Source: Persicaria tinctoria (lineage: Eukaryota > Streptophyta > Magnoliopsida > Caryophyllales > Polygonaceae). From it: a DNA stretch of 64,000 bases. The notes beneath the pieces are model-generated. The model made no database searches. It was not told the DNA's origin and saw only the letters and a program-made list of their open reading frames with translations. A program made the translations under genes and the position numbers. The stretch is taken from positions 32,913,115 through 32,977,114 of the forward strand of contig JBANSL010000012.1 of the NCBI GenBank assembly GCA_037127255.1, given 5' to 3'. Shown piece after piece: positions 28,455 through 38,695 of this stretch; position 1 is the stretch's first letter, and each line of letters opens with the position of its first letter.

Positions 28455-28535
28455 TAGATCTAGGTGGAGTCGAACCACCAACCTCCTGAACAACAATTTG
28501 TCCAGACGCTCTTTCCAATTTGAGCTTATAGATCT
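28455..28535 (-). other. tRNA-like cloverleaf
   Basis: Minus strand, 81 nt: acceptor arm AGATCTA/TAGATCT (7 bp), D-arm GCTC/GAGC around AAATTGGAAA, anticodon-type arm CTGGAC/GTTCAG with an 8-nt loop, and T-arm GGTGG-TTCGACT-CCACC with an exact B box (GGTTCGACTCC). The anticodon loop is a base too long and lacks the usual purine after the anticodon, so I read a tRNA-derived, possibly Pol III-competent, pseudogene rather than a working tRNA. Confidence 0.65.
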
Positions 28536-28627
28536 TAGTCCTAGGATATGATTATAAAGTGCAAAAATAAGATTATAAAGTGCGGAAAAAACATTGTAAA
28601 GTGCATATATAATATGCCTTGGTCTTA

Positions 28628-28870
28628 CCTAACTAGATGCTGATTGTAGTGGTGGTTCTTGTCTTTCTTCTTAGCCACAGCCAGCTTTGCATTCCTTGCA
28701 GCAGTCTCCTGTACAGCAATGGTGCATTCAGTGTTCTTAATAGACTCTAACTGGATGCTAATTTGAACATTGAATGTGTTTACCGATATGTCCATATCTA
28801 ATGATGTTGGTGCTTCAATGGCGCATTCAGTGTTCTTAATAGACCCTAAATGTGAAGGCATCGCCAACAC
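28628..28870 (-). pseudogene. Exon-like fragment with internal repeat, unknown gene
   Basis: A minus-strand frame with balanced composition contains SIKNTECAI and, 39 residues later, SIKNTECTI; the DNA word GCATTCAGTGTTCTTAATAG also recurs (28723 and 28825). CAACACAGAATCTGCAGAAG and CACTGAATGCAGG beside it suggest shuffled exon ends. No family recognised. It lies between the tRNA-like element and the MED21 fragment. Confidence 0.35.
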
Positions 28871-29136
28871 AGAATCTGCAGAAGAACACTGAATGCAGGC
28901 AAAATTTTAACATCAGCTTCAAACAATCTAAATGTTGCTTCAAACAATCAACAATGCTTCCATGGTGCACTCAATCTAAATTTTGCTTCACATTTAGTCG
29001 GCCTCTCTGGATATTGCTAAATTTCTGCTTGTACATGAGCTATGTCATGTGTATTGTATAATTATAAAAAATTTTGGGGTTCCTTATTTGCTAACTAGAA
29101 TTGTTGTTTCGATTTCAGAAACTCAAGTAATTGAAG

Positions 29137-29330
29137 ATGGATATCATTTCTCAATTGCAAGAGCAGGTGAACACCATTGCTAATCTAGCATTTAATACCT
29201 TTGGAACAATGCAAAGGGACTCCAAACCCGTTTGACTCGCTTCAAATTACCCAGAACCACCGCCTGCTACTGCTGCTAATCCAGCTAATCTGGCTGAGGA
29301 GACTCTCTCCAAATTACCCAGAACCACCGC
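29137..29330 (+). pseudogene. MED21: Captured MED21 (Mediator subunit 21) N-terminal fragment
   Basis: ATG at 29137 opens MDIISQLQEQVNTI, then LAFNTFGTMQRD, the conserved start of plant Mediator subunit 21, a coiled-coil protein of the Mediator middle module that bridges transcription factors and RNA polymerase II. It is preceded by TTGTTTCGATTTCAG, a splice acceptor, so a 5' UTR intron end was captured too. A TGA at 29233-29235 sits where the family has a codon before the LSPNYPEPPP motif; NYPEPPPATAANPA follows in the same frame, and then a second, frame-shifted copy of AATTACCCAGAACCACCGCC (29303-29322). The rest of the gene is absent. Confidence 0.85.
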
Positions 29331-29436
29331 CTGCTGTTGCACATTATAATCTTATAAATGCATCTTATACCCTTAATTATGCACTTTATAATCCTTAAAA
29401 TGAAAATGACTCTTAAAGAAATGCAGTAAGACATGA

Positions 29437-29583
29437 CTACCTCAGTCTCATAGAAATAAAAGGGCCATCTTTTGCCATTATTTGAATTAACTTCTCAGAG
29501 AACGGGGTTTCATCCTCCAAAATAAGCAACTTGAATTGGCCCTCACTGCTCCTCAAGAGCAAGGGGAAGTTATTAAGAATAAC
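29437..29583 (-). pseudogene. Exon-like fragment, unknown gene
   Basis: After an acceptor-like TTAATCAG the minus strand reads 48 residues to a stop: VILNNFPLLLRSSEGQFKLL then ILEDETPFSEKLIQIMAKDG. Composition is that of real protein and the frame ends in a stop, but I cannot name the family. Probably another captured exon. Confidence 0.35.
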
Positions 29584-29589
29584 CTGATT

Positions 29590-31019
29590 AAGAAGTAAAG
29601 CAATCAATCAGTGAAGGAAACAAGCCATGGCTTTGTTAAACCAAACATTCAACTACTCAACTAACAAATAAGACTAGCTAGTGTGTCTAAGCCTGGGAGG
29701 AACACAACTAACAAGAACACACCACTCCAATCTAAATCAATAAGAAATGTCGAAAATAACAACAGACAAAGACTTTCACTTTAAATGAGCCATTGCTGAG
29801 TGCCAAATGGCAACAATAAAGCATCAGTATTAGAATAATCTGGGGACAGAAGTGGAACTAAAAGAACTTGTTTCTGATGAGTTTTGCAATAGAGCTTCCC
29901 TGGAATCTCACCTAATGTGCATCAACTAGTTAATTATTTGTGTATCCCATTTACAACTGGTCATTATTTCTGTTGAGTTTTTCCATTTACAATTGAATTT
30001 CTTGCAGCACAGTTCTGGATTCCATACATAATAACAAGATCATAAACAAAAGCAGCAAGCGAATCTGAATATATCAGTGTAAAAAAGGCACATGGCAACA
30101 AAATCAACATTTGAATTTACACTTAATTTTCATGGCTAAAACAACCAAAAGGCTCATCTTGGTGTTTTGATAGACATAGACTTGTATACAATCAATAGCT
30201 ACTGATTCTTCTAAGAAAAAATAGCCCGCCGTTTTTCATGTTGCATCTGTTGGGAAATTTGCAACCATTATGTTCAAATTTCTCAAATTCTTTGGTTGAA
30301 TTCAACATTTTCATCCTGAATCGCGATCCACTACCATAACAACAGCCACCTATACCACATCTTGTAGGACCTAAATAAAATTGACTTTACATTTTTTCTG
30401 CATTTTCCTCAATTGTATAACTTAAAACTGAAGAGTACTAATGAGAAGTATTTTTCTCTTTAATTAGCCTATAAATAATATCCATTTACACTTTATAGGT
30501 ATATTTGTATTGGTTCTGCCGATACAAGTAGCTCAACAAAGAAAATACCATTTGAGACTAATTTATCTTTACAAGAGATGGATTTTTATTCATCAATCAA
30601 CTGTGGGCATGAAAACTAGTAGATGATCGCCTAGAAACTTGCCATTGTTTAAACTTTCCTAGAATTCTTCATCATATGGTTCAAATGGATACGATACCTA
30701 AAATTTGTGGCAAAATAATAAGCTAATTTAAGTTGAAATTAGGAGGAAGGAGATACTTGTTTGGTGAAGGAGATGATAGGGCGAAGCTGATGGTAGCAGA
30801 CAGATCTAAGAGTGACGAACAAGGCCCGAGACTTGTAAGATTTCCCAAATCTCTATGATTAGGTTGCAAAACAATAAGCTAATTTAAGTTGAAATCTATC
30901 AAAAACCCTAAAATTGGAAATCTATCAAAAACCCTAAAATTGGAGAAATCTATCAAAAACCCTAAAATTGGAGAAATCCCAAATCGAAGTACAACAATGA
31001 AGAATAATTAAACATTTAA
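29590..31019. other. Interior of the TIR element, unassigned
   Basis: No gene recognised. ATCAAAAACCCTAAAATTGG repeats three times at 30896-30972. Confidence 0.4.
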
Positions 31020-31458
31020 ACTTACAGGCGTTGCAGGAGAGATGTCGACGACTCCGGCGTTGCAGGTGGCTCGATAGGAGCTAGCGACTCAAGCGAAAGA
31101 GAAAACGAGCGGGAGATTCGCGCGCAGGAGAAGAACCAGCAGGTCGTGCGCAAGGTTCTTCACTCTGGTGAGCGAGTTGATGATGCGACCGAGATCTGCT
31201 TCCATTAGGCCGTGAACACCTATGGAGCCATGGCAGAAGGTAGAATTAAGGAGAAGAAGGGAGAGCAACGGTGGAGCTATGGAAGCGAGTTGCTTTTCAT
31301 TGGGTTGTGTTTTTGGTCCACCCCGTTTTTTTTTTCCGGTTCAACGCGGGTCGGTTTTTTAATGGCAAACCCACGCCCGCTTATCTTGAATCCCTCATTT
31401 TCACTTTAAGCATAATTTTCATCTTAAGCCCCTTTTTCACTTTAAACTCACCCTATAT

Positions 31459-31716
31459 ATATAAACCTAAACGCAAGCATTTCAAAAGCAATTATCATTT
31501 TTTTTTTTGCTTATATAGTTGAATTGCATGTAGAAGTGAGTAAGAAGAGAGTCAAATTAATATATTTGTCGAATTTTAAAGATAAATTAAACATATTAAA
31601 ACTTATAAAGACAATGCATTTCTAAAGCAATTGTCATTTTTATTTTTTTTAATTATATAGTTAAATTGCATGTAAAAGTAAGTAAAAAGATAAATAGAGC
31701 CAGGTTAATATATCTA
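31459..31716 (+). mobile_element. Helitron B, 3' part (truncated)
   Basis: AAACCTAAACGCAAGCATTT, TTGCTTATATAGTTGAATTG and CATGTAGAAGTGAGTAAGAA continue Helitron B after the TIR insertion, matching Helitron A from about 25008. It stops at GAGCCAGGTTAATATA, where Helitron C starts. Confidence 0.78.
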
Positions 31717-32586
31717 TCTATACTATATAGATAGATTTGGATGAAAGCCCATTAATTGCACCTATTAAATACTTACAAATAAATCTAATATATATTTAAT
31801 ATTAACTTAAGAAAATAGAAAGTTATTGTAGCTTATTGGTTATAGGTATAGTTCCAATCCACCATGCCAAGGGATCAAATCTCTATAGTTACAACATTTT
31901 TCAAGTTTATAGTATATTTTTTTTAAAAAAAAACCTAAATGCAAGCATTTCTAAAACAATTATCATTTTTTTTGCTTATATAGTTGAATTGCATGTAGAA
32001 GTGAGTAAGAAGAGAGTCAAATTAATATATTTGTCGAATTTTAAAGATAAATTAAACATAATAAAACTTTTAGAGATAATGCATTTCTAAAGCAATTGTT
32101 ATTTTTGTTTTGCTTATATAGTTGAATTGCATGTAAAAGTAAGTAAAAAGATAAATAGAGCCAAGTTAATATATTTATCGAATTTCAAAGATAAATAAAC
32201 ATATTAATACTTTTAGAGATAAAAATCATTAGTAATCAAATTAAAATGATAATATATTAATTAAAAATATATATTTAAAACATGTCCTCTATAAGTATAA
32301 CATTTTTCAAGTTCATACTATATTTTTTTATTTGTTTTAAACCTAAACACATGCATTTCTAAAGCAATTATCATTTTTCTTGCTTATATTGTATGTTGAA
32401 TTGCATGTAGAAGTGAGTAAGAAGAAAATTAGAGTCAAGTTAATATCTCTCGAATTTCAAAAATAAATAAACATATTAAAACTTTTACAAATAAAAATTA
32501 TTAGTAATAAAATTACAATGATAATATATTAATGAAATATACATATTTAAAATAAGTCTCGTGCATAGCACGGACATGCTCACTAA
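31717..32586 (+). mobile_element. Non-autonomous Helitron C
   Basis: Starts TCTATACTATATAGATAG after an A; ends with the hairpin CGTGC-ATA-GCACG (32560-32572), then GACATGCTCA and CTAA before T. Same family as A and B, with an internal repeat of the TTTCAAGTT...GAATTGCATGTAGAAG segment. No helicase. Confidence 0.88.
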
Positions 32587-33452
32587 TTACAAAAAATATT
32601 TGACTGAAAGGCAACATAAATAAAGTCATAAAGTTACATTATTATGTAAAATTTAGAATTAAAAAAAACTGAAAAATAATTAAACTTGTAGAATGAGTCT
32701 TGAATGCAATGATATGAGTCCATCCATAAAAAAGAATGGAACAATGAAAAACCCTGCATAAAAATAAAAAAGAACAATAGATTAGATGAGAGATTATAAC
32801 AAACAAATAACAATTAATAATAGAAAAAGATGAGTATAAAGGAAGAAAAGAAATGAGAAAATGGCACCCAATATACCATTTTATCTCACCCTTTGCAAAA
32901 ATATCACCTCCTCCTCTAAAATGTGGCAAATGTCAAAAAGTGTATTTATTTTGCAAATCTAACAGGTCACCTTGACCTTTTTTTATGGGTTTAAAAGTTT
33001 TGGGCGGGCTTTTGAAATTTTGGAAATATTTGGGCGGGATTTAAGGGATTAGGAAAGGAGAGAGAGAGAGAGATATCTGCAGACGGAGAGAGAGAAGGGA
33101 GATGAAGCACTTGAGGGCGACTAATGCGGGAGAGGAGGGCGTCGCTGGCGGAGTGGGCGGCGGAGGAGTGGTGACAGAGGAGGACGAGGTCAGAGAGGAA
33201 GTCGGGAGGGGGGGAGGTAGTGGGGTCGTGGCTGGTGGCCCTGAGGACGGCGAGGTGGAGGGCGGAGGTGCTGCGGCGAGGGGATAGGAGGGTGGCGGTG
33301 GCTCTGGCGACGGAGATTTTGTCTTTGAGGGTCGCTCAATTGAACAACGAGACGAGATATGAGATCTGATTTAGGTGATTCAAGGGTAGGGTCACTCGAT
33401 TGAACAACAAGACGAGATATGGGATCTGATTTAGGGGATTCAAGGGTATTGG
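32587..33452. other. Intergenic sequence with a GC-rich patch and a short tandem duplication
   Basis: AT-rich to 33050, then a G-rich patch (33061-33300) whose Gly-rich open frame I do not accept as a gene. A unit of about 65 bp (ACAACGAGACGAGATATGAG, ATCTGATTTAGGTGATTCAA) occurs twice at 33333-33448. Confidence 0.5.
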
Positions 33453-33460
33453 GTTAGGGG

Positions 33461-34012
33461 TAGGACTGTGCATAACCGTGTATCTGACACGACACGACAC
33501 GACACGACAAAAAACACGACACGATAAGGGGGAAAGTGCCGATACGAACACGACACGATAACTACCGTGTATCCGACACGATAACACGACACGGTTTCGT
33601 GTCGGATACCCGTATAACACGACACGACACGATTAGTACAAAAAACACAAAAAAAAAATTGAAAACGAATGTGAAAATAAAATGGGCTGGGATTCGAACC
33701 CGGGTCCTGAGGTTCCCCAAGAAACAGAGGCAGGAGAGCTACCAACTGGGCTACCGGTGCTTTGTGTTACCTTAGGACAATTGTAATATTTGTATTATAA
33801 CCATATATTAATATTTAAAAAAAAATTCTTATCGTGTCGTGTCGGATACCCGATAAGGGGAAAATGCCGACACGAACACGACACGATTATAGTCGTGTTT
33901 TACCGTTTCGTGTCATAATCGTGTCGTATCGATATCGTTTCGTGTTTTTTCGTATCGTTTTGTTGCGGTTTCGTGTCGTGTCAACCGTGCCGTATATTTC
34001 TGCACAACCCTA
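33461..34012. mobile_element. hAT-like MITE with ACACGAC subterminal repeats
   Basis: TAGGACTGTGCA at the left and TAGGGTTGTGCA on the minus strand at the right, flanked by an exact 8-bp duplication GTTAGGGG (33453-33460 and 34013-34020). TAGGGYTG ends and 8-bp duplications define hAT elements. Both subterminal regions are packed with GACACGACACG words in inverted orientation, the usual layout for transposase-binding sites. 552 bp; the centre carries a tRNA-like Pol III unit. Confidence 0.9.
33676..33765 (-). other. tRNA-derived Pol III unit inside a hAT MITE
   Basis: Minus strand: A box TAGCCCAGTTGG and B box GGTTCGAATCC both fit the tRNA internal promoter consensus exactly, 41 nt apart, and the transcript would run into TTTT at about 33680. 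The acceptor ends do not pair, so this is a tRNA-derived (SINE-head-like) unit and not a tRNA. Confidence 0.7.
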
Positions 34013-34020
34013 GTTAGGGG

Positions 34021-35202
34021 TAACCTGACATGTTTCAAGGGCTCTCCCGAATTTCTTTTCCCCCCAGAGAGTCCATGGGGATTCAAGGGTATTGGGATCG
34101 ACGGTAGCTCTCCCAATTTGTCCTTGAGGGTGCCCCGGTGGATCTAGAATTAGGAGAATTCATTTATTCTCTAACGAACAGCAACAATGGCTACTGCTTC
34201 TCCCTTTATTAATTGCCACACCACTTGGCTGCTGGGTCTCCTTCAATGTGTTAAAAAGCAAATTAAAGAGAAGGTGAACATCCGAATAGCATCGTATCTA
34301 GGCACTGAACTTGTGGACAAAACATCGGTTTTATTGGCTAGACAACAGTAGTTATTGGCTAGTAAGCGTAAATTGCATACATTCGGGGTTCGCATCTCAG
34401 ACAACCAAAACGGACAACCAGATACTGTAACGGACGTACATATATGCAAAATAACAAAAACCAACCTTCAGTAACTCAAAGAATGTCGTCTAACCTAGCT
34501 ATCCTTGAGGTGGGAAGTTCCTGAGGTAGACGAGATCCAGCAGGGGTTAGTCTTATATTGGCTAAGAGATCGTAGTCAGTGGCTAGGCAACAGTAGTTAC
34601 TGGCTAGTAAGCGTAAATCGTAACTTTTTCTTTTCTTTTTTAGGCCAAGTGAAACCATGTATAGGGTTGTATGGATTTTTTTTTGTTTCAACACCTAGCG
34701 TAAATCGTAATTTTTTTGTCCACGTCGGCAACTTTACCTTTTATCTCCGGAGCAACGATTGTCGGTTCTGCCCAGGTTTTCTGGTTTATCTTGCCAGTTG
34801 TGTGGATTTCTTTGCCAGCTGAATTCTTGTATTTGCCATCCAAATTGAGATCAAGATGCGATATAGACCAAACTTTACTTCGAAATATTTTTTCCATAAA
34901 CATATACAAAGTGGGTATCTATAGATAGATAAAATTAAATTAAGTTCAAAAATAAGTTTATTTTTTAATTTTGACAAATAAAAATGGCTGAAATTTGGTT
35001 TAAAACAATTAAATGGATCTCTTTCTCTCCCCTCTCTCTCTCCCCCTCTAGCCTTTACCTTCCACCGGCTGTGAAGGTGCCCAATTTAATTGCAAAAATG
35101 ACATTATGTCATTCCTTTGCCAATTTTTTGGGTCTTGGTCATTTTTGCAAAGTGGTCCAACAATTGGTATATCCATGCAAAACATCCAAAAGAAATACCA
35201 GC
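34021..35202. other. Intergenic sequence
   Basis: A short frame from ATG at 34188 (MATASPFINCHTTWLLGLLQ) and a captured-looking stretch at 34600-34850 are visible, but neither is recognisable. TATTGGCTAG / AACAGTAGTTA words repeat at 34335-34365 and 34558-34610. Confidence 0.4.
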
Positions 35203-35409
35203 TTAGTGTAAATTATGGAAAATTTCCTCATAGACAACATTAGTTGTTTTGTTTATGGATTGCCCATCTATGTCACAAATTAAAATCTTCAACCCCTTCC
35301 TTGATGTCACTCTAGATATTGCAACATAGAGTTGACCATGTGTAAAAACAGGGCGTAGAAGATACAAACCGATATATGAAAGTGATTGTTCTTGGCTCTT
35401 GTTGATTGT
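35203..35409 (-). pseudogene. Helitron RepHel helicase, C-terminal exon
   Basis: The minus strand gives 68 residues to a TAA: TINKSQEQSLSYIGLYLLRP, then HGQLYVAISRVTSRKGLKIL and NVVYEEIF. These are the last motifs of the PIF1-type helicase of Helitrons (motif V INKSQGQS and the QLYVAxSRV motif VI). It is preceded by TTCCTTGTTTTAG, a likely splice acceptor, so it is the final exon. The rest of the helicase and the Rep domain are missing. It is not inside the three non-autonomous Helitrons, so it marks a separate decayed element. Confidence 0.85.
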
Positions 35410-35638
35410 CTAAAACAAGGAATACACACATTGAAAACCTATGATTTATTTGGCAAGCTATTTGGAATACAAGAAATTACCTCATTTTCAAAAATAAAAA
35501 AATACTTCAACACGCAAATTTAGTACATCAAATCATCAACAATATAAACAATTGGAAAAATGTAGAAAGAGAACCTCCATAAAATAGTCTATAAGAAAAG
35601 GCAGGAAGACCAAATAGGTTAAACCAGAGGGAGCTATC

Positions 35639-35950
35639 TACAAAATAAATGTAGATGGGTCGGTTAAATCCACGGGCATTTGCCAAGTGGGGGGAGTCAT
35701 CAAAGACTCCAAAAACAATGTTATTGATATTTTCTATCAGGAAACTAGGAAAGGTTCGGTGTTACAGACAGATGCTAATGCAATCTGTTTGGATTTGCAA
35801 CAGGTGACTCTGAAAGGGCTTCGGAAAATCGTTGTTGATGGAAACAATCAAGTTCTAATCAAGACAATAAAGGAAGAAGCCAACATTAAGTGGGAAATCA
35901 TGCTTCAAGTGGAGAAGATTAAAGAGATGGCTAAGCATTCGACTATATAG
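35639..35950 (+). pseudogene. RNase H-like domain fragment (LINE type)
   Basis: The frame reads KINVDGSVKSTGICQVGGVI, KDSKNNVIDIFYQE, then TDANAICLDLQ and KIVVDGNNQVLIKTI. The order VDGS, GGVI.D, A-E-like helix and V-D-GN-V matches plant RNase H-like (RVT_3) domains at the end of LINEs. The usual A-E acidic residue of the second motif is replaced (DANA), and the frame ends at a TAG (35948-35950) before the last catalytic Asp. Fragment only. Confidence 0.7.
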
Positions 35951-36119
35951 AATTTCAACATTGCTTCAGAGAAGCAAATAGAATTACTTATTATATAAAG
36001 ACATGGAATCATATGTAATAGATTGACTATCCCTTATAATAGGGAACTATATTCTATCATTCTTGAGGATGATCAAGGAGGGATTATACGCACAACGTAG
36101 AACCTTCCTAAGTTTTGCC

Positions 36120-36310
36120 CACTATTAAAAAAAAAAAGCTAACGAGGTCTTCAATCATATGGGCCCCACCCATTTGTTTTTTTTTAAACTAAAAATTGTA
36201 ATTAATCTAAACCCTTGATTTATTGGAACTCTATGACCAAGATTTGTTCCTAGTTTACATCATACGGAGTGTTTACGCAGGAGTCAACCCCTATAGACAC
36301 ACACACACAA
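36120..36310. mobile_element. Right-end remnant of the microsatellite-bounded TIR family
   Basis: On the minus strand: CGTAAACACTCCG, TTAGGAACAAATCTTGG, AAATCAAGGGTTTAGATTAA, and GGGTGGGGCCC, matching in order the unit at 18425-18510 plus 24501-24550. It may be the far end of that same element, with everything between nested inside. Confidence 0.4.
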
Positions 36311-36510
36311 GTCTTGTTTAATCATTGCCTTTCACTGTTTTTTAGGTCAACCTCCGTTACGTCTGACATTCTCTATAGCAAGATGTGACAATTTTGCTAT
36401 AAAAAAAATGTTAAACATAGTAGAGGTCAATCTAAGAAGAAGTGTGATGCGGGACCATCCAAGACACCTTCGGACACACCTATACTTGGGGATGGACCTA
36501 GGATTCTAGC

Positions 36511-38392
36511 TCACGAGAATGATGTCATGCTCAAGAGGAAGAAGAAGGCTCCACCATGGGAGAAGGTGCAAAGGTGGAAGCTTGAAGTTTTTTAGATTCG
36601 TTCAACATTTGACTGCTTTTCGACGTCTCAGTAAAATGAGTCGTACGGAGTCAATATTAATCGGATTGGATTGTGCCATACTTTGTCGGAACGAGGACGA
36701 AAAGATCTACGACCTTGCTGTTGAAGGTTTTTCCAAATTCGACATGGAGCTTGGACGAAAATCACCATCTTTGCAAGTTGTCACTGTTTTGACGGACGTG
36801 CGGTCCATGTGCGCGGGCGTGCGGCTCAGACGCGCTGGCGTGCAGTAGGTCACTGGCCACCGATTTCACATGTGCCGAATTTGGGCTTCTTTTATTGTTA
36901 TTTTTAGAGACCTTTAATTAATTTCTTTTATTTATTATTTTTATTAGAAATCAGCCTTTTAGGTTATAAGAAGGCCGTCTCAGTAAAATGAGTCGTACGG
37001 AGTCAATATTAATTTCTCTTTTTGTGTGAAACACATAGAGCGTAAGTCAATCGATTCGAAGCGTTGCTCATCGATTGCAAACTGGTTCTTGATCTTGCTT
37101 GGTTTGCTTTGAGTTCATCAACCTCGCGAGAGCTTGGTAATCCTCGTAATCACAAGTCCTCTCTTTGTGCCTCCAAGTTGTCCGCTTGGTTGTGTAAGGT
37201 TGTAGAGGCGAGCTTTGTAGTCGTTGATACTTGATTCCTACCCTCTTAGGAGGCTTGGGGTCTTTATCTCGTTCTATCTTAGTTCGAATCACCCAATCTA
37301 TCGGTCTTTCATTGATTTTGTCAAGTCTTCTATTGCTGCATTTTTTAGTCTTTGTTCTTGTTTTTGAGTCTTTTCTTCCGTTCTTGTCTTTGAGTCTTGA
37401 TTGTCGAAGATCGGGCCATCCTACGGTTAACCCCGTATTAAATTGGTATCAGAACTCACGAGAATGATGTCACCCTTAAGAGGAAGAAGAAGGCTCCATC
37501 ATGGGAGAAGGTACAAAGGTGGAAGTCTGACGTTTTTTAGATTCGTTCAGCATTTGACAGCTTTTCGACGTCTCAGTAAAATGAGTCGTACGGAGTCAAT
37601 ATTAATCGGATTGGATCGTGCCATACTTTCTCGGAACGAGGACGAAAAGATATACAACCGTGCTGTTGAAGGTTTTTCCAGATTCGACATGGAGATTGGC
37701 CGAAAATCACCATCTTTGCAAGCTTTAACTGTTTTGACAGGCGTGTAGTCCAAGTGCGCGAGTGTGCGGGTAGGTGCGCGGGCGTGCAGCAGGTCGCTGG
37801 CCATCGATTTCACATGTGCCGAATTTGGGCTTCTTTTATTGTTATTTTTAGAGACCTTTAATTAATTCCTTTTATTTATTATTTTTATTATAAATCAGCC
37901 TTTTAGGGTTATAAGAAGACCAATCACCATTGTTGAACATTCATGTACAATTTTTATGAAAATTCTCTCTTCTCGTGTGAAACACAAGAGTGCAAGTCAA
38001 TCGATTCGAAGCGTTGCTCATCGATTGCAAATTGGTTATAGATCTTGCTCGGTTTGCTTTGAGTTCATCAACCTCGCGAGATCTTGGTGATCCTGGTAAC
38101 CACAAGTCCCCTCCTTGTGCCTCCAAGTTGTTCGCTTGGTTGTGTAAGGTTGTAGAGGCGGGATTTGTAGTCGTTGATACTTGGTTCCTACCCTCTTAGA
38201 AGGCATGTGGTCTTTATGTCGTTCTATCTTAGTTCGAATCACCCAATCTATCGGTCTTTCATTGATTTTGTCGAGTCTTCTATTGCTGCGTTTTTTAGTC
38301 TTTGTTCTTGTTCTTGAGTCTTTGCTTCCGTTCTTGTCTTTGAGTCTTGATTGTCGAAGATCGGGTCATCCTATGGCTAACCCCGTATTAAA
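36511..38392 (+). repeat. Tandem direct duplication of about 0.93 kb, LTR-like
   Basis: Copy 1 (36511-37442) and copy 2 (37455-38392) both start CTCACGAGAATGATGTCA and end AACCCCGTATTAAA. They are joined by TTGGTATCAGAA, which resembles the start of an initiator-tRNA primer-binding site. Copy 1 carries an internal rearrangement: GTCTCAGTAAAATGAGTCGT recurs at 36626 and 36977. Each copy encodes an open stretch (FFRFVQHLTAFRRLSKMSRT, then AILSRNEDEKIY) of unknown identity. Two LTR copies joined by an internal primer-site remnant is one reading; simple tandem duplication is the other. Confidence 0.65.
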
Positions 38393-38504
38393 GTGGAAGG
38401 ATGTGACTAACCAAGACTTGATCGTCTTAAACCTACAGGAGAGTATGGTTTGAGAAAGGACACTTGGAAGGAGCGCTATCTAGGTTAAGGAGAGTTAGTT
38501 AGGG

Positions 38505-38659
38505 TGTGTTAGTTGAGATTGTGTATTCTGTTATAGGATAGAATCTTTTGTATTTATCTCTTGTTAAGATTTTATTCTGAGTCTAGAACTCTCCTCTATT
38601 GTAATATATATACGTATAATCAATACAGAGAAAAGCATCTCCTTCTTCAAAGCTTTACA
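38505..38659 (+). mobile_element. Copia-type 5' LTR with primer-binding site
   Basis: TGTGTTAGTTGAGA starts and CTTTACA ends a block of about 155 bp. It is followed at once by TGGTATCAGCC (38660), an initiator-Met tRNA primer-binding site, and 36 bp later by the gag ATG. No 3' partner in the window. Confidence 0.7.
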
Positions 38660-38695
38660 TGGTATCAGCCTAATATCTCGATCCTCACGATCAAG

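Larger units (their letters stand above)
25718..31458. mobile_element. TIR element with captured gene fragments (Pack-type), inserted in Helitron B
   Basis: The left end TATATAGGTAAAGGTTCAAA then TGAAAATGGGGCTTAAAG and the minus strand from the right end, TATATAGGGTGAGTTTAAAG then TGAAAAAGGGGCTTAAGA, align over about 65 bp. The Helitron B sequence continues on both sides, which proves insertion. Contents in order: GC-richer leader-like block (25860-26100), AT-rich sequence, 21-nt repeat array (27571-28440), tRNA-like cloverleaf (28455-28535), three exon-like fragments (28628-28870, MED21 at 29137-29330, 29437-29583), and a second GC-rich block (31020-31380). No transposase. A related right terminus occurs at 50870-50930. 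Confidence 0.8.

Noticed and set aside
33102..33287. Gly/Glu-rich 61-residue frame
   Set aside because: Purine-rich low-complexity DNA; no homology seen.
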